Positions 10,860 through 21,544 of a stretch of 64,000 bases of DNA are shown one piece after another. Made by a program: the position numbers and the translations under genes. The stretch lies in the NCBI GenBank assembly GCA_963932145.1, contig OZ010586.1, positions 54,514,943-54,578,942 on the forward strand, given 5' to 3'. The notes under the pieces are model-generated. The model was not told the DNA's origin. It worked only from the letters and a program-made list of their open reading frames with translations, and searched no databases. How positions within the stretch are numbered: position 1 is the stretch's first letter; each line of letters opens with the position of its first letter. The DNA comes from Acanthosepion lycidas (Eukaryota > Mollusca > Cephalopoda > Sepiida > Sepiidae).

Positions 10860-12290
10860 TTTACAAAAAGTAAAGCTCATCAGAACAATTTCTGTGAAAA
10901 TATTTATAGAAGAGGCAAAGGGAAGCTATGTCACACAGCAGTGGGAAAGAGACTGAAGTCGAGATGCCAGGTCAGGAACGATGACATTGCTGATTCTTCT
11001 TTGTATTTTGTCAAGAATCTCTAGACAAATAGCTGAACCGACATTCCGGGTGTAGTAAGAATGTTTGATGGTAGACTTGTATATGTAAAAGATAGATTCT
11101 GTCAAGAAAAATTGTCTATCACGAGATCGTGAACCGACTTTCTTAGCGGTAAACTTAGCAGTTGATTCAATATAATCATTTTACTTCATGTCAATTGAAA
11201 ACGTGTGACTAAGCACTATTGATGCTCTCTTGGAGGTTAGCATTAGCCAACAAGACAAAAAAAAGTTCTTTGATACATAGCAGTTTCGTTTTCGAATTTA
11301 AAAACATAACAAATCACCTCTTGCTTCAGTTCACAACAGACTTTAGGTTATTTTCAAGATCAGCAGCCAATTTGATTTTATCGAACATATAAGCAATAGT
11401 AAATATGTGTGTCAACAGCAGAGATACTGAGTCGAGAAGTTATCACTTAAGAAATGTCGTTGATGAACACAAGAAATAGAGTAGGGCTCAAGAATAGAGT
11501 CTTGGGGAACACACCCGCCTTAATGCAACATGATCTAGAGGAAGGACTGTTCAAAACAACTTTAATTACGCTGTTTTATAAGAAAAACAAAACAAAGTAA
11601 CGACCGGAAACAACATAACCCTTCAAATTATGAAGAAGACTAACATGCCAAATTCTTTCGAAATATCTAAAACAGCAGCCCGAGCTTAGCTATTCTTATC
11701 TATTCTTTCAACAATAACCATCAATGCGTCGGCGTTTGACCTAGAGAAGCCGAAGCCATATTGTTTGTATGAAAGAAGAGCCTGCGAGGTGAGATGCTTA
11801 ATCAATTCGGAATTGGTTATAGTCTATAGTAATTTCCCAAAGAGAGGTAAAAGATTTAGAGGTTGATAGTTCGAAGGATCAGACCCTTCACTAGAGTTCT
11901 TAAAAAAAAGAAACTATAGAAGAGGATTTCCAACAATCTGGAAAGCAAGAAGGTATCTATTATAGAGCTTGGAGAGAACAGAGGCCAGTTCAGGGATTTC
12001 AGTTAACGACAATTACAGGGATACCATCTAGTTGACATGGTTTGTGGAGATCAAGTTTGGAGATAATAGCGGAAATCATGATCGGAGTTATATGCATATC
12101 ACACAGTAGAAACTCTGTTCTAAGTGGAAAGTTACTCCTGATTATTCAAGAGTAGAATAGAAAGAGAATTTGCAGACAAAGTATTCTGTTTTACTGGCAA
12201 ATGGTAGCACTTCCAGTTGAAGAGAGGACGCTACAATAATAGCATGATCCTAAATTTCAAAATCATGCTTTCAGAAGTCGTCAAGTCCAT
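10860..12290 (-). pseudogene. Jockey-like LINE reverse transcriptase, broken
   Basis: Minus-strand frames contain, from right to left in plus coordinates: ISAIISKLDLHKPCQLDGIP (about 12020-12080, the region before RT motif 1), KQYGFGFSRSNADALMVIVER (about 11700-11770), ARAAVLDISKEF (about 11665-11690), PKTLFLSPTLFLVFINDIS (about 11460-11515, the VPQGSxLxPxLF block) and LEILDKIQRRISNVIVPDLA followed by SRLQSLSH (about 10970-11030). This is the RT domain and C-terminus of a Jockey-like LINE, the same family as 24730-26815. Many stops and frameshifts; no endonuclease domain remains. Confidence 0.75.
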
Positions 12291-12299
12291 TCCGAGATG

Positions 12300-12540
12300 A
12301 ATTGGGGTGATTCTAAAGTCAAAAGTGTGTCCAACAAGCTCAAGTCAAGTGCTGAGTTGGAATGACCAAAGAAAGGTTAGTCTTACTTCATTGGTGGAGA
12401 TTTAAGTATGGTTATAATGGTTGAAGTCAATTCAGCTTTGCACTGATTTAGAACAGCTAAAGTAAAGTTTGTGTTTACTTCATTGGTGGAATTTTGGCAA
12501 AATACGTTTGTCATTAAATTTTTCATAGGCACATTCTTTC
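12300..12540. repeat. dispersed repeat A (LTR-family 5' part)
   Basis: Two imperfect tandem units contain CTGAGTTGGAATGACCAAAG or CTGATTTAGAACAGCTAAAG, followed by TTACTTCATTGGTGGA. The same motif (TGAGTTGGAACGGCCAAAGG) occurs in the LTR-like fossil at 14342-14985 and at 36130-36310, so this is probably a partial copy of that family. Confidence 0.5.
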
Positions 12541-14330
12541 AAAAGCGTTTAGCAAATGTAATAAGCTTCCCTTTCAGTGTTCAATATATCTTAGAAAATA
12601 AAGTAATAAAAATATCTTTATTAAATTGGGCATACTTTTTGCATATTTTAACTATAAATTTTGTCCAATTATAGTTTTTCATAAAACCTGAACAAAATAA
12701 TTGATAAAAATTAAAATTTGAATGCAAGAAACTAATATTATCATTCATTGTACCAAAATTATATCAACTTAGAAACAAAATTCCATATTGTAACCAATTT
12801 TTTCCAAAGGTTCATATAAAAACATATTTTTCGAAAATGTTTTATTCGTATATTATGGCTAAATACTAAAGAAATATTTGACTGGTTACAATGAAATGTA
12901 CTGTTCAAATTACATAGCTGAATATCATATAACAAACCTTGTAAATCAATAATGGCAACTAAATGTGTCCTAGTGTCTAGCCTGATTCCGTTTTGTATAA
13001 ATATTTCATTGCTGTAACTTTCCAGAATATAAAGAGGAAGAAAACAATTCTTTTTTTCTTTGATCATTCACCTTACAGTGTTAGAATCAACCATGCTTAA
13101 GTGACAAAAATATCAATTTATTATAACTTGTTTTATGAGTACAATTGATGTGGCTGAGCCAGAAAGTGAATATAAAATAACATTCAAGCAAAAAGGCTTG
13201 ACCTACTTGAAATCTCTGTCATGATAAGTAATAAATGCGAGTGTTTGGAAATAAATTGCGTTTTAACAGAAAGGACATAAAACAAATGTAAATTACACAT
13301 TTATCAAAAGTGCAATCATCTTCATTTTCACTTATGGATCTTTTCTTTTAATTCACCCCAAAACAGCGTAAAGTTACATATCGCAAAATATTAATTCATA
13401 CTAAAAAATTATGAATTTTATATCAAAATCTCTCTATTAAATTTTTTCACTCTTTTGAAGTTATAAATTTTAAATCAAAATTTGTTTAGCTTGCCTCGCA
13501 ACCCTCAGAATGAAAAATTACCAAATATCAGGGAGTTATTCACATTTCGTAAGTGCGGATGATATTCCTGGTACTTACAAGGAATTTTTTACAATTTAAA
13601 AAAAAAAGAAAGAAAATTTGTTTCTGTCTTGTTTATCGGGGTGAACGTGAACAATGACCCACCCACACTCAGAAATAGTGCAACCGAGTCACCCACAGCT
13701 GAGGTGATCGCAAAAGTTTACCCAACTGCAGTGCAATGGAAGAGGCTCACTCGGAGAGAATTTGGTGTGAATTTTAGTAAATATAATTTCTTTTTATTTT
13801 GGGGTGAATTAACAGAAAAGATCCTCAATTACTTCAACCCAACGAGAACACAAATTTTTGTTTCTATGTTTTAAAAAAATCTTGGTTTTTACTTGAAATC
13901 GCTTTGAAATACTGTTTTCAATTTCGTAGTTTCTAACACTTCCATTTATTAAAACAAATGAAAATCTGTAGATGTTAAATCCGATGAGTATGAAAGATTT
14001 TATTTTTTCTTGACTTTGTTTCTTCATTGTCCTTGCATTGTCATGATGGAGAAGAACATCTTTTTCTGTTCACCAAAGCAAAACACTTTAGATGTAGTGG
14101 TTCGTTTAGCTGATCAAGTTACTGGAAATAAATATCTGTAGTGATGGTCCTTCTGTGTTCCAGTAGGTCATAATATCTTTCATCTTACACCAGATACAAA
14201 GTAAGGATTTATGAAATTTATGGTTGTGTTGTTGGAGTATTGTAGGTGAGTGTGTGTTCGCATATAAACAATTAATGTAGTAGCAGCAAAAAAATTGGGT
14301 TTATACTCTGGGTCGTTTATTTATTTATTT
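12541..14330. other. AT-rich spacer, nothing recognised
   Basis: No protein family, RNA gene or repeat was recognised. Short frames here (for example 12759-13067 minus and 13629-13874 plus) have no recognisable motifs, and their AT-rich content fits chance. Confidence 0.5.
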
Positions 14331-14341
14331 ATTTTTTTTTT

Positions 14342-14985
14342 TTGTATAGTGGAGACTGTGGGGAAACAAAGTTCTTAATGTCTCTTGGGTAGGTCCAGAG
14401 GTTAGGGTAACTAAAGATAAACATCGCTATAATGGTTGAGCTCAAGTCAGCTTTGCGCTGAGTTGGAACGGCCAAAGGAAAGTTTGCGCTTAGTTCATCA
14501 GTGGAGTTTTGACAAAACACGTACGAACGTTGACAGGAGAAAAGAGAGCTGCTCAGTGGGCACGTCTCTTTCCACGAAATCTTAGAACAAGAGGAAGTGT
14601 TATGGCGTCCATCCCTTTTTTCATATAAGTGGACTCTACCAAGTGTACCTGGACTGCTGCCGTTAAATACCCAAAGTTACAGTCAGTGAGGGTAGCCGGT
14701 AGTCGGTAGTCGGATAGTGAGAGGATATAGTGAGAGTGAGAGAATATACGAAAGGAGATAGTGTGAGGTAACCTCTGGTAGAAGTCAGTTACAAGCACGT
14801 AGACTCTAAGGAAGTCCTACTTCGAGACTGTATATATCTATTTGTATTTGCTACTAACCACGTTCCTGGACTTACTAACAGTATTGCTCTTTGTATGATT
14901 GTGTAAATACATTTTATTTCTTATATTTAATTATTGCGTTTGTCATTCCTTGGAGACCGAATTCATCTCGGAATCCACAACAGGA
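14342..14985 (+). mobile_element. LTR-like fossil (probable solo LTR)
   Basis: A segment of about 640 bp starts near TGTATAGTGGAGACTG and ends near GGAATCCACAACA. Its 5' part matches the pieces at 12300-12540 and 36130-36310. Its 3' part (CACGTAGACTC, GACTGTATATATxTATTT, CTACTAACC, GTTCCTGGA) matches 22795-23145. A multi-copy segment with TG...CA ends and no coding sequence fits a solo LTR of a Ty3/Gypsy-type element. No clear target duplication was seen, so the exact ends are uncertain. Confidence 0.45.
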
Positions 14986-15013
14986 AGAAAGAGAGAAAGG
15001 AAGAAAATATTTA

Positions 15014-15056
15014 TGCTATTTACATTATTCGGACTATAATAATAATGTAAATAGTA
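15014..15056. repeat. 14-bp perfect inverted repeat (hairpin)
   Basis: CTATTTACATTATT (15016-15029) is exactly complementary to AATAATGTAAATAG (15041-15054), separated by 11 bases. It could be a MITE relic or a chance hairpin; no target duplication is evident. Confidence 0.6.
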
Positions 15057-15059
15057 TGT

Positions 15060-15925
15060 AGTGACTACTACTACGATTGCCACGCCTACAGTTTTCTCAA
15101 CTGTGATTGGTTAAATAATAAATACTGTTTACCACAGGACAATTTACTAATCACAGTCACCACACTGAATTTTTTCTGCTGTGAATTTCACAAACATGCT
15201 TTTGTTAGAAAATCACCGATTGGTTAATTTTTCATCCAATCATATATTTTCTGTGTTCGTTCAACTCTCCCGCTTTGTTTCATGGAGCCTACCAATAGTT
15301 ATAAAAGCAGTGTTTTGTTCCAAAAATCTACACAGATTATTGATTCTACTCACTACGCACTCACAAACACAGAACTTGAATTACATTTCACCATTCGTTT
15401 TCTGTGAACAAGCCAAGTTACAAACCAACACTCTGTTAGTTATACAAATAACACACAACTGAATTAACTGTATGTTTTTCTGGATGCAACATCCTATTTC
15501 AACATTTGAACATTCTATTCAAGAAACATTCTTAATTACATTTTATCTTATTCAAGCTAACAGATAAAGGGAAACTACTTTCTTTTCCTTAATATTCACA
15601 CATTACAAATTGTTTTTGTATTTGCTGATTTTAATATATATTTTTATCGTTGAAACAAAAATCGTTTCCTCATTGTTTTTCCTTGATTCAATAATGTATA
15701 AATGTTAAATGCTTTTCAACACGCAGCCACATTAATCTCTTCAGCATAGTACTCAAGCAGCATTTATAAGTGTACATAACACCTCATCTCAGAAATTTAG
15801 ACAGATACTAAAGAAAATATTTGTCTTTTTATAGAACTGAAACAGTATTTGGCGAAGCCAAGTGGGAAATAAAATTTCCGGTTCCTTTATCATTGGAAAA
15901 TGTCATTCTTTTTCTTTTTTGTTAT

Positions 15926-15957
<32 letters not shown>

Positions 15958-16000
15958 TTATTTATTGATTTTATTTCATTTTTCCAGAAATTTTTGTTGG
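15060..16000. other. spacer with a promoter-like box
   Basis: No gene was recognised. CCAATAGTTATAAAAGCAG at about 15292-15310 resembles a CCAAT/TATA arrangement but has no supporting transcript evidence. An (ATT)n run occupies about 15927-15957. Confidence 0.4.
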
Positions 16001-16225
16001 TGGATCCCTGGTATTGGTACTTGAGAAAAATGGATTCATCTATTCTTCTCCATATATGAGTTAACTAGCAAGAGAGACTGGGTTTTCTAGTCTTGGATAA
16101 CAGCCAGTCTAAGAAGACAAATCTGTATTTAAACCATTCCACAAAGAAGGTATGGCAATTCTCGCATATTAAATAAAGGAAATTGTGGAAATTTATGATC
16201 GCCTACGTCTTGAAAGGACTAGTCA
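16000..16225 (+). repeat. SINE-like repeat, truncated copy
   Basis: GATTCATCTATTCTTCTCC, a diverged AGTTAACTAGCAAGAGAGACTGG block, ACCATTCCACAAAGAAGGTATG and TTGTGGAAATTTATGATCGCC follow the order of the fuller copy at 16371-16710. The tRNA-like head is missing or unrecognisable. Confidence 0.55.
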
Positions 16226-16370
16226 TTAAAAATAGCAAGCTTATAGCCTTTTTAAGTAGGATTTTTTATTTACTTTTCTAAGTAGTTCAAGTTTTATTTT
16301 TAAAGTGGTTTCCAGTTTCAAATTTTACCGATTTTCGTAATACTTTTGATATTAACAGAACTACTGCTAT

Positions 16371-16710
16371 ATATGTGGTGGAATGGACACTAACGCGGAA
16401 GGTGGAATTGCCGATCCGAGTTCAAATTTAGGGTTAGTCTGTTTGGTTCATTTTCGCACTAATATACTTGGAAAACGTATGAATTCATTTATTTTCCCCA
16501 GCTATGGGTTAAATAACAAAGCAGGCTGGACTTCCTAGCTTTGGGCTGCAACTAAAAGAAGGAAAGTTCTGAATCCAAAGCGTAGAGAAGGCAATTGGAA
16601 AACACTCCACTATCTTTTCCAAAAATACATAGCAATTCACAGATAATAGCGAAAAGGAATCTGTGGAGAGTCATGATCACCTACATGCTGAAGATATATG
16701 GCATTTAAAA
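16371..16710 (+). repeat. tRNA-derived SINE with LINE-like 3' tail
   Basis: The head carries an A-box-like TGGTGGAATGGACACTAAC and, about 40 bp later, a B-box-like CGAGTTCAAATTTAG, the spacing expected of a tRNA-derived polymerase III promoter. The body runs through TTTTCGCACTAATATACTTGG and CAGCTATGGGTTAAAT to CTGTGGAGAGTCATGATCAC. That last block matches the 3' coding end of the RTE-like LINE (TTGTGGAGAGCCATGATCAC at 24020). Sharing a 3' tail with a LINE is how SINEs borrow that LINE's reverse transcriptase. Confidence 0.65.
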
Positions 16711-16930
16711 ATATACTCATTACAGACCTACATCTTTTAGATTTAAAACACAAAGTTCGGCATCGGAACTAAAAAGAAAAATACCGTCCGAAATATATTC
16801 ACTATATAGTTTATTTTTTCTGCACGAAAAAAGGAAATATAATTTAATCTCTGTTTTCTGGGAATATTTATCCTCCATATTTCTTTTTGGTTATTTTTAA
16901 TATGAATGATTTTATTTAATTTATTTCTGT

Positions 16931-17161
16931 CTAGGTGTACCGAGAAAAAACTTTCAATAACGTTTGCAAAGATGCAGTAAACAAAATGCCTTCATCTATA
17001 ACGAAAGCACCATTGTTAGTGACGTCATTGCATGCAGCAGCACATTCCAAGCGGGACCACTTTTGCAGACGCGTTATATTTCGTGATACAGCTTCAAACG
17101 AATTCTGCAGAACAAACACTAAATTACCCGACGATCGCTCAAAATAGTTCAAAAACTTCAA
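16931..17161 (-). other. possible PAN/apple-type exon relic
   Basis: The minus-strand frame includes SRLECAAACNDVTNNGAFVI then DEG, reminiscent of the central CxxxC...C.AF.YD part of PAN/apple domains found in secreted mollusc proteins. Only two of the usual cysteines are visible, the flanks are not convincing, and no strong splice pair was confirmed. It may be chance. If real, it would be a single exon or an exon relic of an extracellular protein. Confidence 0.15.
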
Positions 17162-17167
17162 GAGGAA

Positions 17168-17690
17168 TTGAAGGGAGATAAATCAGTGTTCGGTATGCAG
17201 AAAGCATTTGAAACGCTAAACTTGCAGTGGTTTTGTTTTATTCTAGTTCAAAAGAAAGAGAGATCACACGCTGAAATAGCTTCGTGCATCAAGACAGATC
17301 CTGTATTCAATGTGTATCCCCCCCCTTTTTTTGTGATAACAAAAAAACAACTTCTGAATGGGCTTCGTGTATGAAGGTAACTGAATGGGAAAGTTGAATT
17401 TATGAAACCAAATAAACTTTGAACAAAGACCTATAATATTCAACATTGGATCTTATTTACATTTTGCAACAAAGATGTTGGTGTGCGTGTGGGTTGATTT
17501 CAGTGGACATTTTGAAGAATAACACTTTCCTACTTGAAATCTATTGTTTCTACCATATTTTACAGTTCATTGAAAAGAGAATTCGTCAAAAAAGGTGATT
17601 AAAAAATTCAAACGAAAATATAGATATTCTAACTCACAGTGCCGATCTGGCCACTATCATGTTTCGTTCTTCTTTTATGTACTAATTAAT
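17168..17690. other. spacer, nothing recognised
   Basis: No recognisable gene or repeat. The short frames present show no motif. Confidence 0.4.
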
Positions 17691-17694
17691 TTGA

Positions 17695-17965
17695 GAACGT
17701 GGGTGATCATGGCTCTCCACTATTTCCTGTCTTTTGCTGTTCTAAGTATTTCCTGCTCTTTATTTGCACTTTGTCCCTTTCTTGCTATCCTTTCACTCGT
17801 TAAAGAGATTATTTGCTGTTTCCCTCTGTTTCTCTAACCATTATGTATCGCAGAAATGTCACCCATCTCTATCTGACTGGAATAAGTTTCCCTGTTATTC
17901 CTATTTCCCTGAAGACTTCTTCATTGCTCACATGTTCTGTTCACGGTAGTCTTCATATTTGTCGA
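17695..17965 (-). mobile_element. RTE-like LINE 3' fragment
   Basis: The reverse complement contains a GCGATACATAATGG block, AGGAAATACTTAGAACAGC, AAAGACAGGAAATAGTGGAG and AGCCATGATCACC. These match the LINE C-terminal coding region (RFLGYIM..., LLRA..., DRKLWRAMIT). Extensively diverged; the open frames on the plus strand here are shadows. Confidence 0.55.
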
Positions 17966-17969
17966 TACA

Positions 17970-19380
17970 ATCTGTGGGCTTTACCCACGTATATCCCATA
18001 TCCTCTTATAACAATAGCGGGAGGCATCGTAAATAATTAGCAATTAATCAAAGATCTTAAAAAAACAAAAAACATTAGTGATTCATTTTTAGAAGAGAAA
18101 GAAAATCATCTTCGCTTAACCAATCAAATGTCCCTATTTACATTTTCAAAACTACTAAGCCTGAGAGACAACAGTTAATCCAAAAACAAGTAAAAACGAA
18201 ACGGTAAATAGAAAATGTTAGTCGCAAAAGATTCCATCGTGTCAAAAGGAGTAACTTGGTATTGCGACGATTTCAAAGAAACACGTCTTGCCATTACTTA
18301 CACAAGTGCCAGACAGAAACACAGAGCCATGAGCCACCAACTGACGGTTTTCCTTCCTCTCCTTTTAAATATATGTACATGAACCAAACTTTCTTATCAA
18401 CAATTATTGTCATTTTCACACACATGGATACTTACAGAATCCTTGTAATTAGTGTAACAACTTAAAACTATGAACTCTAAACATATCTTCAGCACCTTTT
18501 TAGACATTTGTTAAATGCCCATTGTTGATATATAAAACTTTACTATCATTATTTACTATATATACAACTTAGTATCCTCATTCATTTTTGGTGTTGTGGC
18601 AAACTAAAACTTGTTCCAGATTTTCTAAGCAGATTCAAGGTTAATAACATGTTTGCTGCCATCTTATAAATTAGTCGATCACCAACCAAGAATACGACAA
18701 TAATTTTTTCATGAAAATTATCGCACTCTCTCATTAATAGAAGACACACACCGGGACAAATTTGCAAACATTGCTGATAATATTCAAGAAGAGTATCGCT
18801 CCGGCAGTGTTGATATACTTGAACAACAAATCCTCCAATCACAAGGATGATATAAAGTGATTACAGGATACAATCAATGAACTAACTGAACAAACGAAAT
18901 TTCTTTAACAAGAACAACGTCCATGCCACAAATAATAACAGAGAAATGGTTATGTTGGACGATATGTAGGCACATTTTCAATCAATAACAATGTGGATTT
19001 GGTTGGCTCTACAGAAAACGTGAAAAACCGAAAACATTTAATAATTAGTGATATAATGGAATATGCATACACCTGAGTTCCCCATCACTGGAATATGATT
19101 GGCTGGTGTCCGTCATAAATACAGACGGACGTGCAGGTACGACAGAGTTTAAGTCTATGACGACGCCTATTGGACTACACCATTGGCTATCCTATTGGTC
19201 TACACCTATTACCTGCGATTACGACGAGTACCAGTCGATTACTGCTACCGGGTACTACTTGGTTACAGTAGCCAAACCCACTTAGCTACTTCGATCAATT
19301 ATATCCCTTTCCGGGACATATCAATTAGGAATCATGAAATGACAATTGAAAAAAAAAATGTTCTTGGAATGCTTTAAACG
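17970..19380. other. spacer upstream of the Gypsy fossil
   Basis: No coding signal was recognised. The last 300 bp (about 19080-19380) include GATTGGCTGG (an inverted CCAAT box), ATAAATACAGACGGACG, and degenerate tandem TATTGGxCTACACC blocks. These could be part of the regulatory/LTR sequence of the Ty3/Gypsy fossil that follows, but no matching second LTR was found. Confidence 0.35.
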
Positions 19381-19384
19381 ATAT

Positions 19385-21085
19385 CGTCACTGTGACATCA
19401 CTGACTGAATATTTTGTTGTCGATACAGGAGCTGACATAAGAAAAATACCATCGCATCCTGGACACAGATTATTGCCTAGACCATACAAACCCAATGAGA
19501 CAATGAGAAAAATCACCGACACTTTACATTGATTTTAGACGTAAATTCTTTCGAGTTTCCCGTTGGCCCAAGTGAAGATACCAATATTCCGAGCGAGTTT
19601 ATTTTTAGCACTTTTAATCTATCCGTTAATGTGTAGACGAGAATGCTCATATGTACCAATACAGACCTCACAATTACTGTCTTTGAATTCACCAGGGTTA
19701 TTGCTACAATTCCACACAAATATACATATATACAAAATTGTTGAAACAATTCCGTAACATTACACAACTATTCCAACACATAGATGAGGTCAGCGCCATG
19801 CTTACTATATAAAAAAACAAGTGACTTAATCTGCAAAATCTTAAAATAGTAAAAGACACGCACTTCAACTTGTAATAATTTGTTCATCAAAGTGTGCCTG
19901 GTCATCAACCACTTCATATTGTGTCGAACCAAAACATCTCTAATTGATAGTTTTAGACAATTGAACCAGGCCAAATAGACATCCTGTACTTCATATTCAT
20001 GGTCTTACTACACATTTACAAGGCAAAAGCGTAATTTCGAAATTGGATCACTGTAGCCGAAGGAGACATCCACAAAACAGCAGTTACAATACTCTCTGCG
20101 TTATACGAGTTTATCAGGATACATTTTGGACGAAGAACTACTGTAAAAACTTTCAGTGGTTAGTTGATGAGATATTTAAAATTTTGCCAGTGCTTACCAG
20201 GCCCGTTACCAGAGTGTTTTGAGTGTTTTAAGTCAGTGGATAATGACGGACCTGATACCGATATAAACCACGTTCTAATTGCCATAAAAAAACGAACAGG
20301 AACAGGGCTGGTATCTCCAACAAGTTTTTCAAAGATTGTCTCATTTTGGATTAAAAATAAATGCGGACAAGTATGCCTTTGGAACTTTCAGGACATGAAA
20401 CAGACCAGAACGAGATAAGTCGAAGTGATGAAAGAATTCCTTCAACCAACATCCTGAATGTAATGTTTTGTAAGATATTAAGTATTATCATTGTTTTATA
20501 CCTAACAGCATTTTGATCCTTTTACCATTAACAGAACTTTTTAAAAATTAAATAAAACACCCGACCTGGAATAAATATGCTATGAAAGCATTTGAACCAA
20601 CGAAACACAAATAGAATATAGTACCTTCTCCTTGAGAACTTTGCAATTAAACATTTGGCACTTAATAGCAGTAAGAGATTCTATTCTGTACACGGACTAA
20701 ATATTCTCATACGCGCACATTTGTAAATATAATCCAACCTAATTCTGTCAGCTGAAGATTATAATTCTCATTCACCTCAGAAATCAGGTATATATCCGGA
20801 AAGAAAACAGAGTAGAAGATATTCTGTCGCATGCCAACTTCACTTCAGCAACCTCACCAATCTTGAGTTACGATACAATTGCACACGTACAAAAATCAGA
20901 TGAATATAAATCAAGAATAATAATGCATCCCTACAGTTTAATGAATTACTAGCACTTTTCTTAGTGCTACAACTTGGTGCTATACAACTCAGAAAATCCC
21001 ACGTGCTTATATTACCAAAAACAGATGTTTCAGCATTTGCATGAACTATGACGCTCAGAAAGCGTTCAGTAGTGAAATTAAAAAA
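19385..21085 (+). mobile_element. Ty3/Gypsy pol fossil
   Basis: Plus-strand traces occur in pol order: a protease core FVVDTGAD near 19415, a reverse transcriptase block EGDIHKTAVT then LYEFIRIHFG near 20060-20135, an RNase H to integrase junction YIRKENRVEDILSHAN then TIAHVQKSDE near 20795-20910, and an FQHLHEL integrase zinc-finger trace near 21030. The element is an old, heavily broken copy with many interruptions. No LTR pair could be assigned. Confidence 0.65.
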
Positions 21086-21089
21086 CTAA

Positions 21090-21540
21090 ACACTGGCCAT
21101 GCATGTCAATATATATATATATGAGATTAGACGCAACAATATACACTATGCTAAAAACTTGAAATCAACAATTACACAAAGTGCCCACTTGGTACTTTTA
21201 TCTTTCCTAACGTTCGATTTTCAAACGGACACATCGTCGGAACTTTAGTTCATTAATATTATTATAACGAAATTTTAACCATAGTTGATTAGTTCAACTG
21301 TTGGCCAACTGATATTCTTATAAAGGATGTCTGTTCTTCAAGATAACTAGAACCATATTGATTAACTGGATCCTTATATTTGCGTAGTTTCGGTAATAAA
21401 CATGAGAAGAGATGGCCAATTCCAACTCATTCTCTTTCGGAAATTTAATCACTTGAAGACAGACGCCATAAAAATACTGCTTACCACCCATGAGCAAACT
21501 GGTGGGTGGAGCGACTTTACAGACAACTGAAAGTATCACT
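21090..21540. other. spacer, nothing recognised
   Basis: A short TA run lies near 21112-21122. No coding or repeat family was recognised; the 73-residue minus frame at 21318-21539 has no known motif. Confidence 0.4.
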
Positions 21541-21544
21541 GACT

